Source: Megachile rotundata
Taxonomy: Eukaryota > Arthropoda > Insecta > Hymenoptera > Megachilidae
NCBI RefSeq assembly: GCF_050947335.1
Contig: NC_134989.1
Span: forward strand, 10,905,501-10,969,500
DNA: 64,000 nucleotides
Direction of reading: 5' to 3'
Part shown: positions 12,000 through 23,585 of the stretch, in pieces
Numbering within the stretch: position 1 is the first letter of the stretch
Layout of the letters: each line of letters opens with the position of its first letter
Program-made: the position numbers and the translations under genes
Notes under the pieces: model-generated
Databases searched by the model: none
What the model saw: the letters and a program-made list of their open reading frames with translations, nothing else
What the model was told of the DNA's origin: nothing

Positions 12000-13115
12000 C
12001 CTTTTATGTTCGAATTTGGTGAGGGATATGCAAATTTTTGGTTGAAATGTTTGATGAGTTGATTCGGTTATTACTTTTTTATTAGTAATGCATTGCAATA
12101 TCGTGACGCACTAGTTCATATGTGAGCAACCGCACTAGTGTTTTCGCCGCCATTAAGGTTTGGGTTCAACTCTAATTGTAATCTTCAGTTTCGGTTTCTT
12201 TGCTAATTTTTAGTTGAAATGTCTGTTGAGTCGTTTCAGTTATTACTTTTTTTATTAGTAATGCCTTGTAATATCGCGACGCACTCGCGACGCACTAGTT
12301 CATATGTGAGGAATCACACTAGTGTTTTCGTCGCCATTGAGTTTTGGATTCAATTTTAATTGCAATCTTCAGTTTTGGTTTCACAGTAAATTTTTAGTTG
12401 AAATGTTTGATGAGTCGTTACAGTTATTACTTTTTTATTAGTAATGCCTTGCAATATCGTGACGCACTTGCGACGCACTAGTTCATATGTGAGGAATCAC
12501 ACTAGTGTTTTCGTCCCCATTGAGTTTTGGATTCAATTTTAATTGCAATCTTCAGTTTCGGTTTCTTTGCTAATTTTTAGTTGAAATGTTTGATGAGTCG
12601 TTACAGTTATTATTTTTTTATTAGTAATGCATTGCAATATCGTGACGCACTCGTGACGCACTAGTTCATATGTGAGCAACCACACTCGTGTTTTCGTCGC
12701 CATTAAGGTTTAGGTTCAACTCTAATTGTAATCGTCAGTTTCGGTTTCTGTGCTAATTTTTAATTAAAATGTCTGTTGAGTCGTTTCAGTTATTATTTTT
12801 TTATTAGTGATGCCTTGCAATGTCGTGACGCACTCGTGACGTACTAGTTCATATGTGAGAAATCACACTAGTGTTTTTGTCGCCATTAAGGTTTGGGTTC
12901 AACTCTAATTGCAATCTTCAGTTTCGGTTTCTTTGCTAATTTTTAGTTGAAATGTCTAACGAGTCGTTTGAGTTATTACTTTTTTATTAGTAATGCATTG
13001 CAATATTGTGACGTACTCGCGACGCACTAGTTCATATGTGAGCAACCACACTAGTGCCTTCATCCCCATTGAATTTTGGGTTCAGTTCTAATTATAATCT
13101 TCACAGTCAAGTTGC
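12000..13115 (+). repeat. 183-bp satellite, six tandem units
   Basis: The marker TTCATATGTGAG recurs at 12115, 12299, 12482, 12665, 12848 and 13031, giving a period of 183-184 bp. Each unit holds a dimer or trimer of GACGCACTCGT, the site ACTAGTTCATATGTGAG, a segment like TTTTCGTCGCCATTAAGG, and an AT-rich half containing CAGTTATTACTTTTTTATTAG. Units differ by point changes. A diverged outlier lies at about 13320-13400 (GACGCACACCCTGATTCAA). This length class is typical of insect satellite DNA. Confidence 0.95.
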
Positions 13116-14880
13116 ATACAAATTTTTATCTTCCTTCATTCTTTATGTCGTAGCAATAATTAGTTATTTGTTCATGACGCAACCAGCTAGAAAATTGTAG
13201 GTTCAGTTAATTGTCGGTATTTGACATTATATAACGCTACAGCTTTAGTTTAAAAATGCCTGTTTCGAATTGTATTAAGTCGAATGGTGAGTCACCTTTC
13301 TAGCACAAAGGGTTAATTTTTGTCGCGTATTGTGTCGTGACGCACACCCTGATTCAAATGTGACAAACCTCACTACTGTTATAATCCCAATTGCATTTAA
13401 GTTTAGTACTATTTATATCTTTTCTTATTGAAGAGTTAATACGTGTATAACACAATTAGGATTCTGACTTTCTTTGCCTGCTCAGTTAATTCTGATCGAA
13501 GAAATCAGGTACTCGAATTTCGATTTGTCGAGTATGCACCCGAATATAGAAAGCGGTGTAGTTACATAAAAATCAAGGCTACAGGGGAAACCAAAGTTGT
13601 ATGCCGAACTTGAATACGTGTTTGTTACCTAAGATGATCAGGCGTTGTTAGCGTAAACATTTTCATTATCGATCATTCTCGATGACACGATCGCAATTAA
13701 CCGAATCTTTGATACTGTAAACAACATTATTCGTGCTGTTCTAAACATAACACGTCTTCACTTCGAATATTCGATCCTTTCTTGTAGGTTGTTATGTTAC
13801 CATTAATTACAGGAGTGATTTTGGGAATTTGAAGAATTTTGGTATTAGGTGAATCTGGGACTTTGGAATTTTGGTATTTTAGAGTTATGGAACTTTGAAA
13901 GTTTCTAGGTCTTTAGATGTCTTCCTTGTATCCCTAGATGCAGATATTTTATTTATAGACCTATGGAAACCTATGACCCAATATTTTTGGATACCTATCA
14001 CTGCGATACACATATCTAGGGCTCTTTATATTCTAATATCTCTAAATCTCTTAATGTTTATACCTCCATGTCTACCTCCCGAAATCCACATATTGCTACA
14101 TCATCAGTTTTACATATCTCTACACATTCCTACATCTGTCGCCACTTCTATATTTGTAAATATTCTCACATTCCGAGATCTTAACTAATCCCGATAATAA
14201 TCCCAAAATCTCTATCTCATTATATCTCCAACTTCTCACATCCTATATGTCTTTCCTACCTCTAAACTACGCAGATCTCCGATTAAATTGCAACATCGTT
14301 CCGATCAGCGTTCAACGTTCAAATTACACGATACTAATTGCGTTTTCACGAACCGCTTGATCATCGCATAAACACAGATCCATCAAGGTGAATTAATTAC
14401 AAAAAACTAACCGATTAACTCGTTGCGTTCGTTAATATAACATGAAAGACACGAGGAACACACGGAAAAAAGAGGATATCGTAAGTTTTTCTGATTGCGT
14501 TTCAACCAACCAGCTTCGTCTATGCCTGACACCGCAATTGCATATGCACCTACGATGACTCGTGAAATAGCAATATCAGCTTGCAGCGAAACGTGCCCAT
14601 CGGCTTGTGCTCGCGCGTTCTTCTGCCCGGTTAGCGTCTCTCTCTCCTTCTGTCTCTTCAGACCCGTCCATGAGAAGAATCTGTCATTCGCAACAAACGC
14701 TCGTGGCATTTCGAGCTGGATAGATTTTTCCCCGATGCCTCGGGAAAAGGTCGGATGACAGAAGATGGTTTTAAACGTCCTCCTCTATTACTTCTTCGGA
14801 CAACTTTCGATTCGAAATTTCGTTTGAACACGTTCGGACGAGTGGATCTTTCGATAGATACTTTATGGCGAGGTTTTTTC
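13116..14880. other. Noncoding stretch between satellite and minisatellite
   Basis: Holds the diverged satellite remnant near 13320-13400 and a short G-run patch at 13800-13905. A moderately GC-rich segment at 14500-14760 has an open frame on each strand, but neither resembles a known protein. The remainder is AT-rich unique DNA. Confidence 0.45.
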
Positions 14881-14889
14881 GATTGTTTG

Positions 14890-16175
14890 GGGGGTTGGGA
14901 AGGTGGAAGCTAAATTTGGGGATTTGGGGAAGTTGGAAGGTAAATTTGGAAATTTGGGAATTTGGAAATTTGGAAGGTTGGGAATTTGGGAATTTAGGGA
15001 TTTGGGGAAGTTGGAAGTTAAATTTGGAAATTTAGGGATTTAGGGAAGTTGGAAGTTAAATTTGGAAATTTAGATATTTAGGGAAGTTGGAAGTTAAATT
15101 TGGAAATTTAGATATTTAGGGAAGTTGGAAGTTAAATTTAGGAATTTAGGGATTTGGTGAAGTTGGAAGTTAAACTTGGAAATTTGGGAATATGGGAATT
15201 TGGAAATTTGGGAATTTAGGGATTTGGTGAAGTTGGAAGTTAAACTTGGAAATTTGGGAATATGGGAATTTGGAAGGTTGGGAATTTGGAAATTTAGGGA
15301 TTTGGGGAAATTGGAAGTTAAATTTGGAAATTTGAGAATTTCGAAATTTGGGAATTTGGGAATTTGGAAATTTGGGAATTTGGAAATTTGGAAATTTGGG
15401 AATTTAGGGATTTGGGGAAGTTGGAAGCTAAATTTGGAAATTTAGGGATTTGGGGAAGTTGGAAGTTAAATTTGGAAATTTGGGAATTTGGGAATTTGGG
15501 AATTTGGAAATTTGGAAATTTGGGAATTTAGGGATTTGGGGAAATTGGAAGTTAAATTTGGAAATTTGAGAATTTCGAAATTTGGGAATTTGGGAATTTG
15601 GAAATTTGGGAATTTGGAAATTTGGAAATTTGGGAATTTAGGGATTTGGGGAAGTTGGAAGCTAAATTTGGAAATTTAGGGATTTGGGGAAGTTGGAAGT
15701 TAAATTTGGAAATTTGGGAATTTGGGAATTTGGGAATTTGGAAATTTGGAAATTTGGGAATTTAGGGATTTGGGGAAATTGGAAGTTAAATTTGGAAATT
15801 TGAGAATTTCGAAATTTGGGAATTTGGGAATTTGGAAATTTGGGAATTTGGAAATTTGGAAATTTGGGAATTTAGGGATTTGGGGAAGTTGGAAGCTAAA
15901 TTTGGAAATTTAGGGATTTGGGGAAGTTGGAAGCTAAATTTGGAAATTTGGGAATTTGGGAATTTGGGAATTTGGAAATTTGGAAATTTGGGAATTTAGG
16001 GATTTGGGGAAATTGGAAGTTAAATTTGGAAATTTGAGAATTTCGAAATTTGGGAATTTGGGAATTTGGAAATTTGGAAATTTGGGAATTTGGAAATTTG
16101 GGAATTTAGGGATTTGGGGAAGTTGGAAGCTAAATTTGGAAATTTAGAGATTTGGAGAATTGTGGATTGAGAATT
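14890..16175 (+). repeat. 1.3-kb minisatellite with 234-bp higher-order repeat
   Basis: The basic words are GGAATTTGG, GGAAATTTGG, GGGATTTGGGGAA and GTTGGAAGTTAAATTTGG. From about 15250 to 16150 these are arranged in a near-identical 234-bp block: three equivalent 63-codon open frames begin at 15488, 15722 and 15956, two identical and the third differing at one residue. Homogenised blocks inside a looser array indicate recent unequal exchange. The frames are by-products of the repeat. Confidence 0.95.
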
Positions 16176-16180
16176 TAGGA

Positions 16181-17390
16181 AACTTGGAATTCACTAATTT
16201 CTCAAATCCGGGAATCTAGGAATCCGTGATCTGTAAATCCCAAATTTACACAATTTCTGAAATTAAAAAACTTATTTCACATGAAATTAAATTTCTACCT
16301 AACTTATACCTAGTACCACCAAAAAAATACAGAACCCCCCACATATTTCCCACCCTCTAAAACTATCCCGTTCCTCAAAAATCTGAAAAGCGTCAGAATG
16401 CAATAACTTGAAGCATAATAATTGAAAGTTATGGAATTAACTCAGTGTCAGACCTGACTGACTGGTTCTAAAGTAGACGAGATAAATTTTTCTTTCCCGA
16501 TGAAAAACGAGGATTGTGTTAATTTTACACCGGCGATACCGCGCTATAACACTGGCCAGTTTACCGGTCCTTTTATTCGCGTTGTCGCGAAATTATGTAT
16601 AAACGATGGCCTGCGATCGAAACTGGATTCATAGGGGCGAGAGTAGTTGTATACGAGTTCACGTTGTGAGTAGAAGCGAGGAGAACGCGGCTATTATGTG
16701 TCGAGTCGCGACGACCGTGAGAGGCCCATTTTATCTCGTACAAGGATTCCCTCGCTCGATATTATTCGCCTCCACCTCGACACGCATCGCCGGCATTAGT
16801 CGCCTCCTCGCTTTTCTGTAAATGGGGAAACAGCCTTTAGGCTAGTACGCATGAATATGCGAGAATTCGGTTTCGAAACGACGCTTTGAACGAGAATATT
16901 TACGTCATTGGACAGATTGTTACGATTCTTTTTCTTTACTTTTTTTACACTCTGTATAAAAATCTTACGTATGTATTTTATACCTTTTATAAAACTATAC
17001 ATCTTGTATTTAATAGAAGTTTGCTATAGTTCAGAAAAATTCTTCCTCAAGCAAAATTGGTTTTATTATATTTCAGCATTTTATATTTTATTTTATTATA
17101 TTTCAGCAATGTTTGTGTGTTTTAATTATAATTTCTGTCTTATATCGTGTGGTTTCATCATATCTAGCAATATTTTAATTATGTAGTATTTAAGTAATAT
17201 TTTATATTATATACTTTCATTGAAATTAATATTTAATACTCAGTATTTTAATTATAATTAACATATGACATTGTATATTTTCATTAAAGCCACCGCTTTA
17301 TATCACATACTTTTCTCATAATTACCGTCTTAAATTATATATTAAATCACTGAGTACCTTTATCTCTAATAACAGTTTAAAATAACAGTG
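16181..17390. other. Noncoding stretch, no gene recognised
   Basis: A modestly GC-rich part (about 16540-16830) gives a 71-codon frame without family features. From 16900 on the DNA is very AT-rich. Nothing further is supported. Confidence 0.45.
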
Positions 17391-17394
17391 TTTT

Positions 17395-17525
17395 TATTGG
17401 TAGCTTGTGGCGCTTCTGGCGGGAATTTCAAATTCCGCCACCAGAGGGCAACACCAAACGGTGCCATATGGCGGCCTTTATTCAATTTCCCGCCAGACGT
17501 CGCGTTCGCACCCCTAGGTGTTTCA
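17395..17525. repeat. GC-rich palindromic segment with CTCF-like motif
   Basis: A GC-rich island in AT-rich DNA. Its centre is a palindrome, GGCGGGAATTT paired with AAATTCCGCC (about 17418-17439), and CCCGCCAG occurs again near 17492. CCACCAGAGGGCAA at 17438-17451 matches 13 of 14 positions of the CTCF core CCASYAGRKGGCRS. The island resembles a small foldback element or a protein-binding site; I cannot separate these without genome copies. Confidence 0.4.
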
Positions 17526-18419
17526 TAATACTTCCATTTACTTATTAAAGAGTTTGAGGCGTTTGTGATCCATAAAATGACGTTATATGCGACACTTGAG
17601 ACTATAAGAATATTTACATAGCTGTATAAGATTATAGTATCGGCACTTTGGCAAACAATATTAAATATTAATTTGTTTCTTGTACCTTGGGAAGTTTTTT
17701 TCAAGGAAGGAGGGAGAATGATTTATCAGTCATTTTTGATTACTAATTTTTAAATACAGTTTTTGAATTATAGGAACTTTAGAAGTTTAGAAATCTGGAA
17801 TTTTTCAAAGGAATTCGGTTTTTGGTAGTTTGAAAATTAGTGTTCATATGAAAATAGTAAGCTACCCCAGTCCCTTCTAGTTACGCCACTGGTAAATATG
17901 TGCACATTGAAAGACATTGTTGGAACCGCTATTAGAAAGTCGTTTAAATATGGTACACGAAGTAAACTGCATGCATAGGTACACGAAAGTATTCGAATAT
18001 TACCTTATAAACTACTCAGTTTCATATCAATAAATATTAACACTCTTCTTTTCCTAAAATAATTTCTAAATTTGGAACATTTTCTATCATACTTTGCTCA
18101 CAAAAATTAAACTCGAATATTTCTTCATCCACATAAAGACATTACGCCATAGAAAATGTAAAAAGTAACCTGGTCTAAAATATTCCGAAAGACCGAAAAA
18201 ACCTGCATAAATTAACGGAGAATAACGTACGTAACGTTTCCAAGATAAACAATCCATTTATCGTGCCCAAATCTTTCCAGAGTGTTCCTACTTCTTGTAT
18301 TGAGTCTGCTATAGCGTACTTACATAGTTAATTACAATTAACACCTGTCAGATAAGATTTCTTGAATAAACATCGACCACTAATTGAAGTTCAAACAAAA
18401 ATTGGTATACGAGATGTAG

Positions 18420-18740
18420 GCAAGGCTAGGTTCGTTTAGGTTAGGTTATGGTTGTAATTGAACCAGATTCAGTTAGTTCAGGTTACTTGTATGATTATAG
18501 GTTATTAGGTTACGACTGGGTGTTTAAATTAGGTTCATGTTGTAAGAAAGTCTAATTTGAATAACAAAATCAAGTGTTTGAATATGTTGAGGTATAATTT
18601 GATTAGCTTAGATTATTATTTGAGGTTAAATTATGGTTACAGTTAGGTCAGGTTCAACAAGGTTAGGTTGTGGTTACAATTAGGTTAGGTTTAGGTTAGG
18701 TTATGATTACAGGGTCAAGGTTAAAATGTGAAGTTTAAAA
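18420..18740 (+). repeat. Interspersed GGTTAGGTTA motifs (insect telomere-like)
   Basis: AGGTTAGGTTA and GGTTAGG words recur between unique sequence, for example near 18435, 18660 and 18690. The insect telomere repeat is TTAGG, but here the runs are only two or three units long and interrupted, so this is not a telomere. Such scattered AGGTTA clusters are common in hymenopteran intergenic DNA. Confidence 0.5.
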
Positions 18741-18989
18741 CGAATAACTTTGAACGTTTTATGTGATAATTAAAATTAGATTCCTATGTTTACCTGCATC
18801 ACATAACCTATTAAACTTAATAGCACCTTAACAATATTATCGATACACGTTAAGTATCAATAAAATGTCGATTATCGATTATCAATAACAGCATCTCTAT
18901 TACATCCCCCATATTAAATTTCCAAAGACACCCTGTACATGCGTGTACACACAACGCACACGTCCAGACGTAGATACACAGGGAGCATT

Positions 18990-19400
18990 TCGAAGGTTGA
19001 CGTCATCCGGAGTCCCACCCTCTTTAAATTTCTGCTGAATGCAACTCTAGGAGAAAAAAAGAGGGGAGAGATGTGGATATGGTTAAAGAGTAGGTGAGAA
19101 AAAGATGGAGGTAAAAAACCAATGAGGGAGAGACCCATCGAACCTATGCCTTTTCCCTTCGACGCTCTTTTTCTCTCTTTCTCTCTGTTCTCCCTTATAT
19201 TCTCCCCTTCTGTCTTCCCCTGTGAACAGCGACCGGGGGCGGGTCGGGCCCCTCTCTATAAAGCCTGCAACGGGTTTCTATTCTCGGATGTCAATATTTC
19301 GTCAACTAGAGGCCACTCGGCGCCCAACAAAAGCTCCTACCGCGTACAGCTTGCGCGGCTGGCGTGAGAGAAAGAAAGGGAAGAATCAGAATCATTCGTT
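18990..19400. promoter_or_regulatory. CT-rich and CpG-rich promoter-like block
   Basis: A pyrimidine-rich tract (about 19140-19220, repeated CTCTTT/TCTCCC words) is followed by a GC-rich segment up to about 19370. Short open frames on + have no family features. It may be a promoter or 5' exon, possibly of the ZMIZ-like gene downstream, but nothing in the sequence proves this. Confidence 0.25.
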
Positions 19401-19689
19401 AGGCGTGTTTTAGAGATGCTACAAAATTTAACATAGTGTTAACAGTACTGTTAACTTAAGTTAAGTACTGTGGAAAAGGGCTCGTTTTAATTAAGAGTTA
19501 TGGGAAAGGTTTTCTATCATTTTAGTCCCACTTTGTCAAATTTAATCTAAAAATTTTTGCATTATCAAATTTTCTCAAATTTATAAATTTCTACCTTCTC
19601 AAATTTTTAAGTCCTCAAATCTCCCAAGTTCCAAAATCATTTTGTCACGTCTAGCACTTAACAGTTAACAAATTTAAGGGTCCCTTAAA

Positions 19690-22600
19690 AATGGTTGTTA
19701 CGCCAATGCGAACACCCTGTATACGGATACAATATGCACACATGTACGTCGAGAAGCGAGAGTACAGCAGTAGACGTGTTCTGCCGTCGCGTATTGAATT
19801 CGACCGAGAGAGGCTATTATTCGGAATTTGTTTTTGTTCGATGCGCCATAATCACGTCTCGAGGACACCGCGGGCAGAAAAGAGAAGGCTCTCTTTCATT
19901 TTTGGGTGACGGAGAGCCGGTGACGCGCCCCTCTTCCGTTGACTTTGAAAATACTCTTGGGGGTCAAACGCGAAAAAAATTATTTAGCAAATGATTAACG
20001 AGATCTTTATATCCGTTTTTTCTTTCTTTTCGTCTTTCTTCCTTTCTTATTCTAGTTCTATCATTGTGGAGGACGTTCCTTTCGACTGTCGATCGTAACG
20101 GTTTTATTCCATGCCAACAGCGAACGGCATTGGCGACAATGTCTGTATGTCTCTCGTGCAAACAACTTTATTCGAAAGTTATTTTTAATCGTTTTCAAAA
20201 TTTAAATAGAGTTTATTTGTTTTGATAATTTAGAAATTACGAGGTCATACTGTATACTCTTTAATATTTTTATTAATACATAGAAATATAAATATTCAAA
20301 AAATATTATGTACGTATAATATTTTACATAATAATAAACAGTTCCATCGAACAATGAATACACCGTATCATATATCTAATCGATTATCATTTTGCGTTTT
20401 AGATGGTGAAATTCTTATCTCCCCGCTATAAATGCATATCTTATCGAATCGATTCCAGGAGGAAGTCCATGGAAGACTTTCGCAGTAAATGAACGTAATA
20501 TAATCAGAAAGATTTATTCATATTCAGTTTTAAACTATCTGTATATTTCGAGAATCGGGTACAAACTAGTTAAACAAATTTGAAACAGTGAATTAACAAC
20601 GAGGGAAGCACAACTCTCGTTCCACTTTCGTTCCGAAAGTTTGAAGCACGAAAGTTTCGAATCGAAGTTGCACGAGAGATGCACGAGAGGGCGCCAGGAG
20701 CGCTGAAAAAAGCGCGCGAAACAAGCTTTGCCAAGTTGAATCTATAATTATTCGAACACCGAAGGTTTTTATTACAATTTCGTCAAAATAAATTACTCCA
20801 TTTTATATAGGTTTTAATAAAGTTTACAATTTTTTTTTATTCTTATATATTTACAAATTTCTTCGATATAGGTTACATATTAAAAATTTACATATTAAAA
20901 AATTTGAATGAATCTAATCGAACACCTCAGTAAAATGTTCTTTCAAAATGAGGTTATTTTACTTTAAATTTTTGTACAGAAATTCCCGCTCGTTTTACAG
21001 AGGCTTCATGCGCATGCGCAACAGTATGAAGCGTGTCACGTGGTAAGTCGACACCGCGAAGGATACGCTACGATACACACGGTGCACTCTTTCACGTGTT
21101 CCCGGAGTTTCGAACATTATGTAGAACAATGGTCATCGTATACCCTCCTGTTGTTCGTGACTTCTTTTTCACGTCTGTCTGAAGTAAATTTCCCCAGTGG
21201 CCGGTATCGCCTCTATTACAAGTTAAATTTCTTTACAACGGTCTACTAAGTCCCGTGAAACTTCCTCCTCATTGTGACCAGCTCGGAAAGCATATTATAA
21301 CCGTTTTATTTATAACTCCTACCTGTACCTCCAATAAGCATCGATTGCCTCACCAAGGGATAATGTCAGAGTTCCATGTACTGACACATTGCGATATTCG
21401 ATCGCTATGGTAGATGCTACAGTTTCTTTTTTATACCAATGTAATTTTCGTTTAAAATTCCCGCCCGAGTCGCTCAAATATCATAGAAGTATATTTTGGG
21501 ATTTTTGAGTTTTTATGTATTGGGACTTCGTGAATTTGCTTTGTTGAGGCTTATGGGAGTTTGGGACCTGAGGTTTTGGAATCTTTTCACTTTGGAATTC
21601 GTGTAATTTGAGAACCTGAGGGACTTCGAAATTATAGTACTTAGAGACTTTTAAATATTTTAATTTTTTTAATGTTAAACCATCTTAATTTTGCAAAATA
21701 GGACATCAAAGACTATAGCATCCTAAAAATGTTAAACAGCTTTCAATTTCGAACTTTCTCAAATTTCCCCAAAAAGTATCTCGAAAACATTAGTAGACCG
21801 TAAACAGCTCGAGAAACCGAGCCATCAAAATATTCTAATTACAAAGGTTTCACTGTAAGATCATTGAAACATATAATGATCCGTTGAGCCACATATTCTA
21901 CAATTAGAGAAAGAGAGCGTCGTGCGTAGCAAGAAAATGGTCGCGAGAAAGCGTCCAGAATAGAAAGCATTGTTGGTTAGAAACGAATAGTTAGGGTCGA
22001 TGTTCGTGCGTAATAATTCCATTCTTAAACCGTTTGAAAAACGCAGGCAGGCCAGGTCCATTGAGATCCGTTTGTAGGTAGATATCGACGTTGTATCGGA
22101 CAAGTCGAAAATGATCGGCGCAAAAGGCCGTAGTATGTTCCACAGCACGATTGCACCGGCAAACGGTGTTTGTAGCAGAACGGTATTATAAGCGGCGGCA
22201 GCGTCGGCAGTGTGTGAATAGCGAGCACGTGCATTTCCCACAGAAAACCAATAGGGGCCTTGGCCAGCTGGGAATATGAACGGTGGCGCAGGGTTCGCCT
22301 CTGTCTTTCGATCTTTTGGGGTATGCGCGGCTCGAACGGGGACAGAAACGTTGAACGAAGGCTACTCGAGAGGCTCACAATATTCAGGCCAAGGAATATG
22401 TCGATAAAAGGGCTCGACAAAAGCATCGCCGCGCCGACTTTCTTCGTCCTTTTTATCTTTTTAACGATTTACCACCCGGCTACCGCCAATTGACGGGTAC
22501 GCGTTGTAGGTACTGTCATATTAGAACCAGGGACACCATATGGCGTTTCGAAGAAATCGATCATGGTATATATTCCTATTGGACGAGGAAAATTGCACTT

Positions 22601-23545
22601 TCATGGAGATAACGCGAGCTTCAATTTTTAGATGTCATAATTATTGATCGGTAATTTATATTGCAATTATTTGCTTCTATTCTGGTTAGGTTCGAGCGAA
22701 GTCACTTGTATCACTGTTCTACTGTAGCATTGTACTGTACTGCTATACCAATGACCTTATGATTATATCACTTTTCTTTCTCATTGTACACATTGTCTTA
22801 TATTATTTTGTTCATTTGACTGTCTATAGTACTATCATCAAATGTAACTTAATTTCAACACAGTATTTGTAATACGTGTTCCAACACATTCCCACAACAA
22901 CAGCCAACGTGTTAAACGTACTCTAATTCTCTATTCGTGGAAAAAATAAAGCTTTAGTGGGGGATCAGTCGCAAGGCAAATCGATCGAGCGTTTAGAAAA
23001 GAAATAGAAGGGAGATAATTCTAGTTCTGTTTTAACCTTTAGCGAGCTAAACATCTGAATTGGTACCTAGTCGCGGAAAATTGGTAATGCATAACCTTTA
23101 GCATTCCTTCCAACTATTTAAATCGATATTAGCATTTCGATAAATATCCAGGGAATTAAACGCGAGGTCTTAATTAAATATCCTTAATTTAATATTGAAG
23201 ATGGTCGATAGGCGCGGATCGAGCCGTCACGTGATACATGATTTAAGTTGACGACCTTCTCAAATAATTCAACAAATCATGAATAACTGACATATTATTA
23301 TTGCCGCGCCACGGAAAATGGAGAACGATGCGATACAATCGATTACTCGTATAGTTCGAACACGAATCTGACCTACAAAGCAATATCCACATTACTCTTG
23401 CTTCGATATTTCCACCGGTTGTTGCATTTTTCTCCGTACAATATCATTCATCGGGTATTCAGTATCGCTAACGTGAATAGAAGAGGACTTTTAATAGAAA
23501 CGCATTTGTTCTTGTCTGTTTTCAGCAGTAGTCGGTTTTCGTTGA
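19690..23545. other. Upstream region of the ZMIZ-like gene, no exon identified
   Basis: GC-rich patches at 19740-19960, 20600-20720, 21000-21200 and 22020-22500 alternate with AT-rich DNA. TGCGCATGCGCA at 21009-21020 is an NRF-1-like palindrome, flanked by GCTTCAT and ATGAAGC, which extend its symmetry. A degenerate G-run patch lies at 21480-21620. N-terminal exons of the ZMIZ-like gene may lie here or before the window; I could not find sequence resembling the conserved vertebrate N-terminal domain. Confidence 0.4.
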
Positions 23546-23585
23546 ATCGGCTGTGACACACGAGCATCGTGGTCGTTTTCGTCAG

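Noticed and set aside
11463..12098. 211-codon minus-strand frame
   Set aside because: Its downstream part runs into the first unit of the 183-bp satellite and the remainder is Arg/Ser-rich translation of CpG- and GA-rich DNA.
18420..18740. Interstitial telomere tract
   Set aside because: Only two or three TTAGG steps occur in a row, separated by unique sequence.
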